A stretch of DNA of 64,000 bases from Caulobacter flavus (GCF_003722335.1 NZ_CP026100.1:4438001-4502000); one strand, 5' to 3'; shown: positions 1 to 10,385, numbered from the stretch's first letter. Notes: generated by a model not told the origin, from the letters alone. Numbers and translations: made by a program.

Positions 1-1
1 C

Positions 2-1894
<1,893 letters not shown>

Positions 1895-1903
1895 GCGCCC
1901 AAA

Positions 1904-1931
1904 CTCCTCCCTCGCTTTAGCGGGGGAGGAA
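1904..1931. terminator. Bidirectional hairpin between convergent genes
   Basis: An 11-bp stem (1905-1915 pairs with 1920-1930, one G-U type pair) with a TTTA loop sits just after the peptidase stop. It has the CCTCCC/GGGGAGG ends of the family A intergenic repeats seen elsewhere in the window, reduced here to a single hairpin. It lacks a clear T-run on either side. Confidence 0.5.
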
Positions 1932-1937
1932 CCACGA

Positions 1938-2669
1938 TCAGATCCGGCCCGTCGCGACCGCCCAGGTCAGGCGGGCCTTTTTTTCGAGCTCGCCCATCTC
2001 GCGCCCCTTGGCCTGGCGCGCGGCCAGGGCGGCGGGCGCGACCGCGGGGAAGGCCGCGATCGGCAGCCCCTTCAGCTCGGCGGCGGCGGCCTTGCGCTGC
2101 GCGGCCACGCGGGTCTCGACGTCGGCGGCGGTCCAGTCCAGCGGCAGGCGCGAGCGGCCGGCCAGCTTCAGGCGCCAGAGACCGGCCAGGCCGTAGGCGC
2201 GCGCGGCGGCCCGGACGGCCCGGGCGTCGGCGGCGGGATCCAGACGTCGCGCCGTCAGCACCGCCAGGGCGCCGGCGGTGGCGTCGACATAGGCCAGCAC
2301 CGCCGCCTCGTCGGCGAACGGCTCCTCTTCCAGATCGGCGAGACGGGCCTCGGCCATGGCGGCCAAGGCGGCGGGATCGACGCCAGAGGCGGCCAGGGCC
2401 TCGACGGCGGGATGCTTGCGCGGCGCCTTGCCGGCCGCCAGCTCCTCCATCGCCTCTCGCCACCAGGTCAGGCGGATCTCGCCCATAAGGGCGCTGGTGA
2501 CGCCGCCGGCCACGCGGGCCAGTTCGTAGTTGAAGGCGATCAGCGCCACCACGTCGGTCCGCGCCGGGATGTCGGAGACGAAGCGGCTGGCCAGCCAGCG
2601 ATCGTTGTCCATGCGGCGGACCAGATCGTCGAGGCCGGAATCGTAGGGATTGTCGGGGGCGGCGGACAT
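1938..2669 (-). CDS. Squalene/phytoene synthase family protein (NDUFAF6-like)
   Basis: This protein of about 243 aa starts MSAAPDNPYD; a purine-rich GAGGGGGG lies 12-18 nt upstream of the ATG. It has the all-alpha trans-isoprenyl diphosphate synthase head-to-head fold signature: an N-terminal 'DRWLASRFV' region, 'RLTWWREA' and 'AARAYGLAGLWR'. The Asp-rich catalytic motifs of true squalene or phytoene synthases (DxxxD) are not obvious. It is short, as in the COG1562 subfamily related to the mitochondrial complex I assembly factor NDUFAF6. A chaperone or assembly role is therefore as likely as an enzymatic one. It stands alone downstream of tandem terminators. Confidence 0.8.
   Translation of the reverse strand: MSAAPDNPYDSGLDDLVRRMDNDRWLASRFVSDIPARTDVVALIAFNYELARVAGGVTSALMGEIRLTWWREAMEELAAGKAPRKHPAVEALAASGVDPAALAAMAEARLADLEEEPFADEAAVLAYVDATAGALAVLTARRLDPAADARAVRAAARAYGLAGLWRLKLAGRSRLPLDWTAADVETRVAAQRKAAAAELKGLPIAAFPAVAPAALAARQAKGREMGELEKKARLTWAVATGRI
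1946..1984 (+). terminator. Candidate intrinsic terminator for the S9 peptidase, inside the convergent gene
   Basis: GGCCCG (1946-1951) can pair with CGGGCC (1972-1977), with an inner CCGCC/GGCGG option, followed by seven T on the plus strand (1978-1984). It lies within the last codons of the convergent squalene-synthase-like gene, so that gene's C-terminus is constrained by it. Confidence 0.5.
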
Positions 2670-2696
2670 GACGCGGCTTATGCCCCCCTCTTGCCT

Positions 2697-2727
2697 GGAG
2701 AGAAAGGCCCGCCGCACCGGCGGGCCT
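2697..2727 (-). terminator. Second of two tandem intrinsic terminators
   Basis: A 10-bp stem, AGGCCCGCCG (2705-2714) with CGGCGGGCCT (2718-2727) and a three-base loop, is followed on the minus strand by TTTCTCTC. It lies directly downstream of another terminator. Confidence 0.7.
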
Positions 2728-2733
2728 GGGCCC

Positions 2734-2765
2734 AAGAAAAAAGGCCCCGCCGATCCGGCGAGGCC
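2734..2765 (-). terminator. First of two tandem intrinsic terminators after the PuuD-like gene
   Basis: GGCCCCGCCG (2743-2752) pairs with CGGCGAGGCC (2756-2765) and is followed on the minus strand by CCTTTTTTCTT. This is a classical rho-independent terminator 23 bases after the stop codon. Confidence 0.85.
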
Positions 2766-2788
2766 TCCTTGCTCCAGGATCGTCCGGC

Positions 2789-3403
2789 TCAGCCGAACAG
2801 CGTCTGGTACATGGTCATTGTCACCAGCATCGGGATGCTGAGCAGCAGGTTGATGCGCGAGAACAGCATGGCGAGCTTGCCGGCCTTGGCCTTGGTCTCG
2901 TCGTCGGCCGGCACGAGGCCCAGGGCGCGCTTCTGGTTCGGCCAGATCACGCCCCAGACGTTGAAGAACATCACCGTGGCCAGCCACATGCCCATGCCGA
3001 TGAAGGTGAAGCCCATGTCGACGCCGCGCTGGTAGCCCTGCCAGGCGCCCAGGGTCATGGCCTCCATCAGGTAGCCGCGGTTGAAGGCCACGATCATGCC
3101 CATCAGCCAGGTGGCCAGGGCCGACCAGCGGAACCAGAACAGCGCCTCGGGGGCAATGTACTTGCTGACCGCCGGCTTCAGCTCGGCGGGGATGGTCGGC
3201 ATCACCCGCATCTGCACGAAGTTGAAGTAGTAGAGCAGTCCGATCCACAGGATGCCGAACAGCACGTGCAGCCAGCGGAACACCGCCTGCCAGTAGGCGC
3301 CGTGGAAACCGTTGGGGCTGTGCCCGAAGCCGAACACCATCACCATCGCCAGCACGAAGCTGACGATGATGGTGCTGCGGAAGTTGGTGAGAATCCCAGT
3401 CAA
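2789..3403 (-). CDS. PuuD-like (urate hydroxylase N-terminal domain type) integral membrane protein
   Basis: This protein of about 204 aa has some five hydrophobic segments, including 'STIIVSFVLAMVMVFGFG', 'LFGILWIGLLYYFNFVQ', 'STWLMGMIVAFNRG'-like and 'LATVMFFNVWGVIWP'. The pattern matches the urate hydroxylase PuuD N-terminal membrane family (formerly DUF989). The start is taken as TTG at 3403 (MTGILTNF), because AGGGGG sits about 5 nt upstream; the upstream extension looks non-coding. The cytochrome c domain found at the C-terminus of full PuuD proteins is absent, so urate oxidation is not implied. Confidence 0.75.
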   Translation of the reverse strand: MTGILTNFRSTIIVSFVLAMVMVFGFGHSPNGFHGAYWQAVFRWLHVLFGILWIGLLYYFNFVQMRVMPTIPAELKPAVSKYIAPEALFWFRWSALATWLMGMIVAFNRGYLMEAMTLGAWQGYQRGVDMGFTFIGMGMWLATVMFFNVWGVIWPNQKRALGLVPADDETKAKAGKLAMLFSRINLLLSIPMLVTMTMYQTLFG

Positions 3404-3463
3404 TTCAGCCCCCTGAGCCGTGTCTTGCGGCGCAGGATAGGCGGTGCGGGAGAGTCGGGGAAG

Positions 3464-3563
3464 CGACCCCCTCGGTCGCTGCGCGACAGCTCCCCTGGAG
3501 GGGAGCATCTTCCTTCCAGGTCCCCCCCTCTCGGAAAGGCTGCCCGGAAGGCCGGAGGGGGTC
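3464..3563. repeat. Family A intergenic palindromic repeat, copy A6
   Basis: A GC-rich block with nested palindromes (AGCTCCCCT/GGGGAGC, CCCCCTC/GAGGGGG, CTTCC.../GGAAGG) fills the gap between two minus-strand genes and abuts the stop codon of the Mth938-like gene. It shares the inverted CCCCCTC ends and 'GCGACC..CGGTCGCTGCGCGACAG'-type stems with the copies near 34.0, 44.9 and 51.3 kb. Confidence 0.65.
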
Positions 3564-3935
3564 CTAGACCGCGATCAGGGCCGCGGCGAGCCGGCGGCCT
3601 TCGCTGGCCAGCACGTTGTAGGTGCGGGCGGCGGCCTCGGTGCTCATGAACTCGAGACCCAGGCCCGCGGCCTTCAGCGCGTCGCGCACAGGGCGCGGCG
3701 GCAGGGCGTTGGCCAGACCCATGCCCAGCAGCACGAACTCGACCGCGCCGCCGGCGGCGAACACCGGGGCGAAGGCCTCCGGCGTCAGGTCCGCCACGCT
3801 GGCGACGGCCCAGTCCTGCGGCTGGTCGTCGATGACCAGCAGCGAACCGGGCCGCCAGACGCCGGAAACCCGGAAGCCGCCGCCGCCCCAGGCGTCGATC
3901 GACGGGGGCTGGCGCGGGGTCAGCGCCTGGCTCAC
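3564..3935 (-). CDS. Mth938-like domain protein (DUF498/DUF598), last gene of the secDF operon
   Basis: This 123-aa protein has the compact Mth938 fold pattern, with strands such as 'FRVSGVWRPGSLLVIDD' and the 'VEFVLLGMGL' core seen in the NDUFAF3-related family. The GTG start at 3935 overlaps the secF stop by four bases (GTGA), indicating translational coupling, so no other start is needed. The gene follows secDF in many alphaproteobacteria. Its molecular role is unproven; the eukaryotic relatives act in respiratory complex I assembly. Confidence 0.85.
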   Translation of the reverse strand: MSQALTPRQPPSIDAWGGGGFRVSGVWRPGSLLVIDDQPQDWAVASVADLTPEAFAPVFAAGGAVEFVLLGMGLANALPPRPVRDALKAAGLGLEFMSTEAAARTYNVLASEGRRLAAALIAV

Positions 3936-4882
3936 GGCTGGCTGGCCGCGCCGAGCTTGACCGGCTTGGCCTCTTCGTCGCCGCGCTTGACGCCCCAGAC
4001 CAGGATCAGGGGCAGAGCGATGTAGATCGACGAATAGGTGCCGATGGCGATGCCGAACACCATGGTGAAGACCAGCGGGAACAGCACCGGGCCGCCGAAG
4101 ATCATCGTGCCGCCCAGCGCCAGCAGCGCGGTCGAGCCGGTGATGATCGTCCGCGACAGACGCTCGTTCTCCGACAGGTCGATGATGTCGCGCAGCGGCG
4201 TGGTCTTGTACTTGCGCAGGTTTTCCTTGAGGCGGTCGAAGGTGATGACCTTTTCGTTCATCGAGTAGCCGATGACCGTCAGCAGGGCCGCGACCGAGGT
4301 CATCGAGAACTCGATCTGCATCACCGACAGAATGCCCAGGGTCAGGATGATGTCGTGGAACACGGCCACGACGGCGCCCACGGCGAACTGCCACTGGAAG
4401 CGGAACCAGATGTAGCCGAGCATCAGCAGCAGGGCGATGCCGAGCGCCTTGAAGCCGCCAAGCAGCAGTTCGCCCGAGACCTTGGCGCCGATGACGGTCG
4501 GCGCCGGCATGGTCATGCCGGGGAACTTGGCGATGATCTCGGTCTTGATCCGGTTGGCCTCGACGTTGGCGTTGACGCCTTCGGTCGGCAGGAAGCGGAT
4601 CATCGCCGAGTTGGCCGAGCCGAAGCCCTGGACCTGCACGTCGTGCGCGCCGGTGGACTTGGCCACCTTGCGCAGTTCGTCGAGGTCGATGGCCGTGGGC
4701 ATGCGGGCTTCGAGAGCGACGCCGCCCTTGAAGTCGATGCCCAGGTTCAGGCCCTGGGTGAAGAACGACACGCCCGACCCGACGATCAGGATGAGCGAGA
4801 AGATCGCGGCGACCGGAGCCCAGCGCACGAAGCGGTAGTGGGTCGAGCGCGGGATCAGGCGAATGAGGGGCCAAGCAGCCAT
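3932..4882 (-). CDS. secF: Protein translocase subunit SecF
   Basis: This 316-aa inner-membrane protein is the SecF half of the proton-driven SecDF complex, which helps pull secreted proteins through SecYEG. An N-terminal transmembrane helix (residues about 20-42) is followed by the periplasmic motif 'LGIDFKGGV'. Five further helices follow, including the conserved 'IGYSMNEKVITFDR' segment after transmembrane helix 4. Length is usual for the family. An AAGGATC ribosome-binding site lies 6-7 nt before the ATG. It starts 12 bases after the secD stop and is coupled to the Mth938-like gene downstream. Confidence 0.98.
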   Translation of the reverse strand: MAAWPLIRLIPRSTHYRFVRWAPVAAIFSLILIVGSGVSFFTQGLNLGIDFKGGVALEARMPTAIDLDELRKVAKSTGAHDVQVQGFGSANSAMIRFLPTEGVNANVEANRIKTEIIAKFPGMTMPAPTVIGAKVSGELLLGGFKALGIALLLMLGYIWFRFQWQFAVGAVVAVFHDIILTLGILSVMQIEFSMTSVAALLTVIGYSMNEKVITFDRLKENLRKYKTTPLRDIIDLSENERLSRTIITGSTALLALGGTMIFGGPVLFPLVFTMVFGIAIGTYSSIYIALPLILVWGVKRGDEEAKPVKLGAASQP

Positions 4883-4894
4883 GAGCTTTGATCC

Positions 4895-6490
4895 TTACGC
4901 GATCGGCAGCTTCTTCGGCTTGGCGGCCTTGAACCACCAGCCGATGAGCACTTGAGTGATGATGATGGCGGTGAACAGCGAGGTGAACACGCCGATCGCC
5001 AGGGTCCAGGCGAAGCCCTTCACGGGGCCCGAGCCGAAGCTGAACATGATGCCGGCCGAGATCAGGCTGGTGATGTTGGCGTCGAGGATCGACACCAGCG
5101 CCAGCTTGTAGCCGGTGTCGGCCGCCGACATGGGCGACCTCCCGGCCGCGGCCTCGTCGCGCATCCGCTCGTAGATCAGCACGTTGGCGTCGACGGCGAC
5201 GGCGAGCGTGAGGATCAGGCCGGCGATGCCGGGGAAGGTCAGCGTCGCCTGGCTGAACGACATGATGCCGACGATCAGCAGCACGTTGGCCACCAGGGCC
5301 AGGGCCGCGAACACGCCGAACAGGCCGTAGGCCAGGATGATGAACACGAACATCGCCGCCGCGCCGATGGCCAGCGAGATGGCGCCCGCTCGCACGGCGT
5401 CCGCGCCCAGTTCGGCGCCGACGGTGCGTTGCTCCTCGATGTTCAGCTGGGCCGGCAGCGCGCCCGAACGCAGCAGCAGCGACAGTTCGCTGGCGCTTTC
5501 GACGGTGAAGTTGCCGGTGATCTGGCCCGAGCCGCCGAGGATCGGCGTCTGGATGGTCGGGGCCGAGATGACCTTGTTGTCGAGGACGATGGCGAAGCGC
5601 TTGCCGATGTTGCGGGCGGTGGCGTCGCCGAATTTCTTGGAGCCCGAACCGTTGAAGCGGAACGAGACCACCGGACGGCCGCTCTGGCCGTCGAAGGCCT
5701 GCTGGGCGTCGACCAGTTCCTCGCCCGAGACCACGGCGCGCTTCTTCAGCGCGTAGGCCGGGGCGTAGCCGTCGCCGCTGGGCACCATCACGGTGCCGGG
5801 AGGCATGCGGCCCGAGGCCATCTCTTCGGGGGTGACGGTCTCGTCGACCATCTGGAAGGTCAGCTTGGCGGTCTTGCCGATGACGGCCTTCAGGCGCTCG
5901 GGATCGCTTTCGCCGGCGGCCTGGATGACGATGCGGTCCGCGCCCTGGCGGGTGATCGTCGGTTCCTTGGTGCCCAGGCTGTCGATACGGCGACGGATGG
6001 TCTCGATCGACTGGTCGACGGCCTTGGAGGCGTCGGCGCGGGCGGCGTCCGGCGAGAAGGTCAGCTCGATGCGCTGGTCGGCCCGGGTGGCGACGTTGAC
6101 GTCGGTGCCCACGCCGCTGGCCAGCGGGCTGCCCAGCTTGCGCAGTTCGGTGACCGCGGCGTTGACCTTGGAGGCGTCGTCGATGCGCACGCCGATCACG
6201 CCGTTGGCCTGAGCCAGGCCGTTGAAGTCGATTCCCGCGGTGCGCAGGGTGTTGCGGACGTCCTCGACGAGGTTGTCGAGCCGCTCCTTGCGCAGCTGGG
6301 CGGTGTCGACCTCATAAAGGAGGTACGACCCGCCCTGGAGGTCGAGGCCCAGGTTCAGCTTCTGCTTGGGAACCCATCCCGGCAGGGCGTCTAGCGTCTT
6401 CTGCGGCAGAAGATTCGGCAGGGTGAAGACGATGCCGAAGATCACCGACAGGGTGACGAGGACAATCTTCCAGCGGGATAGGCTCAGCAT
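4895..6490 (-). CDS. secD: Protein translocase subunit SecD
   Basis: This 531-aa partner of SecF has one N-terminal helix (about 7-26), the D1 motif 'LNLGLDLQGGSYLLYEVD', a large periplasmic P1 domain (about 60-350), and a five-helix membrane block. That block contains 'AVAVDANVLIYERMRDE', the conserved D4 motif with the proton-pathway Asp. Single SecD and SecF genes, not fused, in the order yajC-secD-secF are standard for alphaproteobacteria. The ribosome-binding site is weak, which may mean initiation depends on translation of yajC upstream. Confidence 0.98.
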   Translation of the reverse strand: MLSLSRWKIVLVTLSVIFGIVFTLPNLLPQKTLDALPGWVPKQKLNLGLDLQGGSYLLYEVDTAQLRKERLDNLVEDVRNTLRTAGIDFNGLAQANGVIGVRIDDASKVNAAVTELRKLGSPLASGVGTDVNVATRADQRIELTFSPDAARADASKAVDQSIETIRRRIDSLGTKEPTITRQGADRIVIQAAGESDPERLKAVIGKTAKLTFQMVDETVTPEEMASGRMPPGTVMVPSGDGYAPAYALKKRAVVSGEELVDAQQAFDGQSGRPVVSFRFNGSGSKKFGDATARNIGKRFAIVLDNKVISAPTIQTPILGGSGQITGNFTVESASELSLLLRSGALPAQLNIEEQRTVGAELGADAVRAGAISLAIGAAAMFVFIILAYGLFGVFAALALVANVLLIVGIMSFSQATLTFPGIAGLILTLAVAVDANVLIYERMRDEAAAGRSPMSAADTGYKLALVSILDANITSLISAGIMFSFGSGPVKGFAWTLAIGVFTSLFTAIIITQVLIGWWFKAAKPKKLPIA

Positions 6491-6555
6491 GGACTACGAG
6501 GCTCTCGACGACGCCAGGGGCGCCAGGGCGGGCTTGATACGAACTAGACCTAAGC

Positions 6556-6870
6556 TCAGTTCTTCGGGTCGTTGGCCGGGGCCGGTTCGCCCTTGGCCGT
6601 GACTTCGGTGATCATGCCCTTGCGGACCTTCACCGTGACGCCTTGAGCGATCTCGACGCCGACTTCTTTCTCTTCAACCCGCACGACCTTGCCGATCACG
6701 CCGCTGGACAGAACGACATTGTCGCCGCGCTTGATGTTGTTCAGGGTCGCGAGGTGTTCCTTTTGGCGCTTCTGCTGAGGACGGATCAGCATGAAGTAGA
6801 ACAGCACGACCATGAGGATGATCGGCGCGATGCCGATGAGCTGCTGCTCCAGGCCACCAGAGGGGTTCAT
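6556..6870 (-). CDS. yajC: Preprotein translocase subunit YajC
   Basis: A 104-aa protein with a single N-terminal transmembrane helix (residues about 10-28, 'IAPIILMVVLFYFMLIRP') followed by the conserved 'RPQQKRQKEH' basic turn and a small cytosolic beta domain ('RGDNVVLSSGVIGKV'). YajC associates with SecDF and the holotranslocon. It is the first gene of the minus-strand yajC-secD-secF-Mth938 operon. Its promoter must lie in the 120-bp gap it shares with the divergent DUF815 gene. Confidence 0.97.
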   Translation of the reverse strand: MNPSGGLEQQLIGIAPIILMVVLFYFMLIRPQQKRQKEHLATLNNIKRGDNVVLSSGVIGKVVRVEEKEVGVEIAQGVTVKVRKGMITEVTAKGEPAPANDPKN

Positions 6871-6990
6871 AACGTCTCCACGAATTTCTGCGGGCGGAGC
6901 GCCTGAAATAGGGTCCCCGCCAAGTCGGCGGAAGCTATGCGTTCACCTCCTCTTTTGCAATGAGGGCGCGAGGGCGTTAGGAGCGTGGCC

Positions 6991-7830
6991 ATGACCGAAG
7001 CCGCCCTGCCCCTGCTCGCCCGCATCGCCGACGCCCTGGATCGCCTGGCCCCGGCCGCCCCCGCCGCTCCCAGCTTCGGCGGCGCGCGCCTGTTCCGGCA
7101 CGAGCCGGTCAGCGGCGCCTTCCTGCCCGCGCCCGACTACGCCATGGACATCGAGCTGCTGGTCGGCATCGAGCGCCAGAAGGACCGCTTCCTGCAGAAC
7201 CTGCGCCGGTTCGCCACCGGCCTGCCCTGCAATCACGTGTTGCTGTGGGGCGTGCGCGGCACGGGCAAGAGCTCGCTGACCAAGTCGGCCTTCATGGCCC
7301 TGGCCGCCGAATATACCGACCTGAAGCTGGTCGAGGTCGACCGCGACGAGGTCGCCGCCCTGCCCCCGCTGTTCGACGCCCTGCGCGTGCGCGCCGAGCG
7401 CTTCGTGGTGCTGTGCGACGACCTGTCGTTCGAGGATGGCGCGGCCGCGGCCAAGGCCCTGAAGTCGGCGCTGGAGGGTGGCGTGGCCGGTCCGCCGGAG
7501 AACGTGCTGTTCGTGGCCACTTCGAACCGCCGCCACCTGATGCCCCGCGACCACGCCGAGAGCCAGGGCGCCATCGCCTCGGCCGAGAACGCGGAAGAGG
7601 AAATGAGCGTCTCCGACCGCTTCGGCCTGTGGATCGGCTTCCCGCCCATGGACCAGCCGACCTATCTAGCGGCGATCAACACCTATGCCGAACGCTTCGG
7701 CCTGACGGTCGAGAACCTGGAGCGCCGGGCCCTGCAGTGGTCGCAGCTGCGCGGCGCGCGCTCGGGCCGCGTGGCGTGGCAATTTGTCCGCGACCTGGCC
7801 GGCGAACTGGGCGTACGTTTGCCCGGATAA
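6991..7830 (+). CDS. DUF815-family P-loop ATPase
   Basis: A 279-aa AAA-type protein. The Walker A is GVRGTGKSS (about residues 85-93) and the Walker B-like stretch is 'RFVVLCDDLSFED' (about 141-153). A sensor-like 'NVLFVATSNRRHLMPRD' follows, and the conserved C-terminal 'SDRFGLWIGF' is characteristic of DUF815 (COG2607). ATG 6991 is chosen over GTG 6985 because TAGGAG at 6978-6983 is correctly spaced only for the ATG. The cellular role of this conserved family is not established. Confidence 0.9.
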   Translation: MTEAALPLLARIADALDRLAPAAPAAPSFGGARLFRHEPVSGAFLPAPDYAMDIELLVGIERQKDRFLQNLRRFATGLPCNHVLLWGVRGTGKSSLTKSAFMALAAEYTDLKLVEVDRDEVAALPPLFDALRVRAERFVVLCDDLSFEDGAAAAKALKSALEGGVAGPPENVLFVATSNRRHLMPRDHAESQGAIASAENAEEEMSVSDRFGLWIGFPPMDQPTYLAAINTYAERFGLTVENLERRALQWSQLRGARSGRVAWQFVRDLAGELGVRLPG

Positions 7831-7848
7831 CAACTTCCGGGGGGAAAC

Positions 7849-8097
7849 GTGGCCGACGGCAAGCCGTGGTTCAGGGTCAAGCGTCATGGCTATGGCGCGG
7901 GGCCGCCCTGCAGTTGGGAAGGCTGGGCCGTCGTCGCCCTCTATATTGGCCTGCTGCTCGCCTCGGCCGTTCTCTACGGCAAGGCCCATCCGCGCCTCGT
8001 CGGTGCGTTCGTCGTGCTCATGACCCTGGTGGTGATGCTGGTCGCCCGCTGGAAGAGCGACGCCCCCTGGCGCTGGCGCGAGGGCGAGGACGACTAG
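7849..8097 (+). CDS. Small two-helix membrane protein
   Basis: An 82-aa protein with a GTG start preceded by GGGGGGA. It has a short basic N-terminus and two hydrophobic segments ('GWAVVALYIGLLLASAVLYG' at about 25-44 and 'VGAFVVLMTLVVMLVA' at about 51-66), then an acidic tail 'WRWREGEDD'. It is 18 bases after the DUF815 ATPase and is probably co-transcribed. I recognise no family. Its stop overlaps the stop of the convergent EamA gene at a shared CTAG. Confidence 0.7.
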   Translation: MADGKPWFRVKRHGYGAGPPCSWEGWAVVALYIGLLLASAVLYGKAHPRLVGAFVVLMTLVVMLVARWKSDAPWRWREGEDD

Positions 8098-8996
8098 GCC
8101 GGGTCGCCGCTCGTCGCCGGCGGGGTCTTCTTCTCGGTCAGGGCCACCAGCGCCACGCCGACCATGGTCGCGCCGCCGCCGATGACCAGCTGCGGCGACA
8201 GGGCGTCGCCCATGAACAGCACGCCGATCGTGCACGAGACCAGCGGCGTCGCCAGGAAATAGGGCGTCACGCGGCCCGGCTCGCGGCGCTGGACCAGCCA
8301 GAACAGCAGCGCGCTGGCCCCGATGGTCGAGACGACGCCAGCGAACACCACGCAGGCCCAGGCCAGCGGCGGCGCGGACGAGACCTTGGCCACGACGTCG
8401 TCCTCGAAGGCGAAGGACATGGCGATCAGCACCGGCGCGGCGACGAAGGCCGTCAGGCCCTGTACCTTCAACGGCTTCACGCCCGGCGACTTGCGCACCA
8501 GCACCGTGGCCACCGCCCAGATGGCGGCGGCGACCACGCCCAGCACGATGGCCGGCAGGTCGGCCGCACCGTGCGGATCCAGGCTCATCCAGGCCACGCC
8601 GGCGAAGGCCACGGCTAGGCCCGCCACGGCCGGCGCCCGCATGGTCTCGCCCAGCATGCGCCAGGCGAACAAGGCCGTGAACGGGATCCACAGCTGTGTG
8701 GCGACGACCAGCGGGCTCAGCGACCGCGCCATGCCGAAGGCGAGGTAGATCAGGGCGAAGTGGATCGGCCCCGACAGCAGCACGATCAGCAGCAGCCGCT
8801 TCCAGTGCGGAAACGGCGGCCGCACGAACGGGAACAGGAACGCCAGGGCCAGCAGGAAGCGCAAGCCGCCCACCATCATCGGCGGCAGGGCGGCGGTGGC
8901 GAACTTGGCCGCGGCGTTGTTCAGTCCCCAGGTCAGGATGATCGCCAGGATCGCCAGGCGTTCGATCGTCGTCAGGGGGCCGGTGGACGCGGACAT
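8094..8996 (-). CDS. EamA/DMT-family transporter, co-transcribed with bioA
   Basis: A protein of about 300 aa with ten predicted hydrophobic helices in two EamA repeats ('LTWGLNNAAAKFATAALPP' opens repeat 1; 'GVVAAAIWAVATVLVRKS' opens repeat 2). The start is set at ATG 8996, 13 bases after the bioA stop; a longer in-frame ATG at 9053 would overlap bioA. DMT proteins move small metabolites across the inner membrane. The E. coli biotin importer YigM belongs to this family, so linkage to bioA suggests a biotin-related substrate. That is inference from position only. Confidence 0.85.
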   Translation of the reverse strand: MSASTGPLTTIERLAILAIILTWGLNNAAAKFATAALPPMMVGGLRFLLALAFLFPFVRPPFPHWKRLLLIVLLSGPIHFALIYLAFGMARSLSPLVVATQLWIPFTALFAWRMLGETMRAPAVAGLAVAFAGVAWMSLDPHGAADLPAIVLGVVAAAIWAVATVLVRKSPGVKPLKVQGLTAFVAAPVLIAMSFAFEDDVVAKVSSAPPLAWACVVFAGVVSTIGASALLFWLVQRREPGRVTPYFLATPLVSCTIGVLFMGDALSPQLVIGGGATMVGVALVALTEKKTPPATSGDPA

Positions 8997-9009
8997 GGCC
9001 CCGCTTGGA

Positions 9010-10296
9010 TCAGACCCCGCCGCTTCCTTCAACCCCGCCGGCTCCGATGACATCGCGAATGGCCGACAGGAGAATGTCGAGGTCGGCGTCCGGCGTCGTG
9101 TAGGCCGGGGTCAGGTAGACGACCTTGCCCATCGGCCGGATCCAGGCGCCCTTCTCGGCGAAGGCCTGGCACAGCGCGCCGACGGCCACCGGCGAAGCGA
9201 ACTCGACCACGCCGATCGCGCCCAGCACCCGCACGTCGACGACGCCCGGCGCAGCGCGGCAGGGCGCCAGTCCCTTCGCCAAGGCGGCCGAGATCCGCGC
9301 GACATCGGCCTTCCAGGTGCCGGCCTCGAACAGGTCGAGCGACGCATTGGCGGCGGCGCAGGCCAGGGCGTTGCCCATGTAGGTCGGGCCGTGCATCAGG
9401 GCCGCGCCGGCGTCGTCGGACCAGAAGGCCTCGAACACCTTGCGCGACGCCACGGCCGCCGACAGCGGCAGGGTTCCTCCCGTCAGGGCCTTCGACAGGG
9501 TGACGATGTCGGGCTCGATCCCTGCAGCCTGCATGGCGAAGAGCTCGCCGGTGCGGCCAAAGCCGGTGAAGATCTCGTCGAAGATCAGCAGCACGCCATG
9601 CTTGTCGGCCAGCCGGCGCAGGCGGCGCAGCACCTGCGGATCGTGGAACAGCATGCCGCCGGCGCCCTGCACCAGGGGCTCGGTCAGCATGGCGGCGATC
9701 TCGCCGCCCCGCTCGGATAGCAAGGCGTCGAGCGCGGCCTCGGCGGCGTCGTCCAGCGGCAGGTCGGCGATCACCTGGGCGGGCATCACGCCCGAGAACA
9801 GGCTGTGCATCCCCTCTTCCGGGTCGCAGACCGTCATCGTGGCCAGGGTGTCGCCGTGATAGCCGCCGCGGAACGACAGGAAGCGGGTGCGCCCCGTCTC
9901 GCCGCGATTGATGTGGAACTGCAGCGCCATCTTCATGGCGATCTCGACCGAGACCGAGCCGGATTCGGCGAAGAACACGTGGTCCAGTTCGCCCGGCAGG
10001 ATCGCCGCCAAACGTGCGGCCAGCCGATAGGCCGGCTCGTGGGCGAGGCCGCCGAACATCACGTGCGGCATGGACTCCAACTGCCGGCGCAAGGCCTCGG
10101 CGATGTGGGGATGGTTGTAGCCGTGCACCGCCGTCCACCAGCTGGCGATGCCGTCGACCAGTTCGCGCCCGTCCTCCAGCACGATCCGCGACCCATGGGT
10201 CCGCACGACCGGAAGCGGCGCCGGGGCCGTCTTCATCTGGCAGTAGGGCCGCCAGACGTGCTTGGCGCCTTCGGCGAGCCAGTCAGGGGTGGTCAT
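9010..10296 (-). CDS. bioA: Adenosylmethionine-8-amino-7-oxononanoate aminotransferase
   Basis: A 428-aa class III PLP-dependent aminotransferase. It converts 8-amino-7-oxononanoate to 7,8-diaminononanoate using S-adenosylmethionine. Diagnostic parts are the N-terminal 'HVWRPYCQM', 'DGIASWWTAVHGYNHP', the glycine loop region, 'IFDEIFTGFGRTG' (PLP-ring Asp) and 'LSKALTGGTLPLSA' with the Schiff-base Lys. AAGGATC precedes the ATG at 10296. It is divergent from bioF across 89 bp, which must hold both promoters; I see no BioR-type box there. Confidence 0.97.
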   Translation of the reverse strand: MTTPDWLAEGAKHVWRPYCQMKTAPAPLPVVRTHGSRIVLEDGRELVDGIASWWTAVHGYNHPHIAEALRRQLESMPHVMFGGLAHEPAYRLAARLAAILPGELDHVFFAESGSVSVEIAMKMALQFHINRGETGRTRFLSFRGGYHGDTLATMTVCDPEEGMHSLFSGVMPAQVIADLPLDDAAEAALDALLSERGGEIAAMLTEPLVQGAGGMLFHDPQVLRRLRRLADKHGVLLIFDEIFTGFGRTGELFAMQAAGIEPDIVTLSKALTGGTLPLSAAVASRKVFEAFWSDDAGAALMHGPTYMGNALACAAANASLDLFEAGTWKADVARISAALAKGLAPCRAAPGVVDVRVLGAIGVVEFASPVAVGALCQAFAEKGAWIRPMGKVVYLTPAYTTPDADLDILLSAIRDVIGAGGVEGSGGV

Positions 10297-10385
10297 GGCG
10301 ATCCTTTCGTTGCGCCGGAGGGGCGCCCCGCCTAGACGGGCTCGGCTCCCGGAGCAAATGGGAATCTGGGCAGACAGGAATTGGA

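Noticed and set aside
10297..10385. BioR or BirA operator between bioA and bioF
   Set aside because: No TTATCTATAA-like BioR palindrome and no BirA-type operator could be found in the 89 bp.
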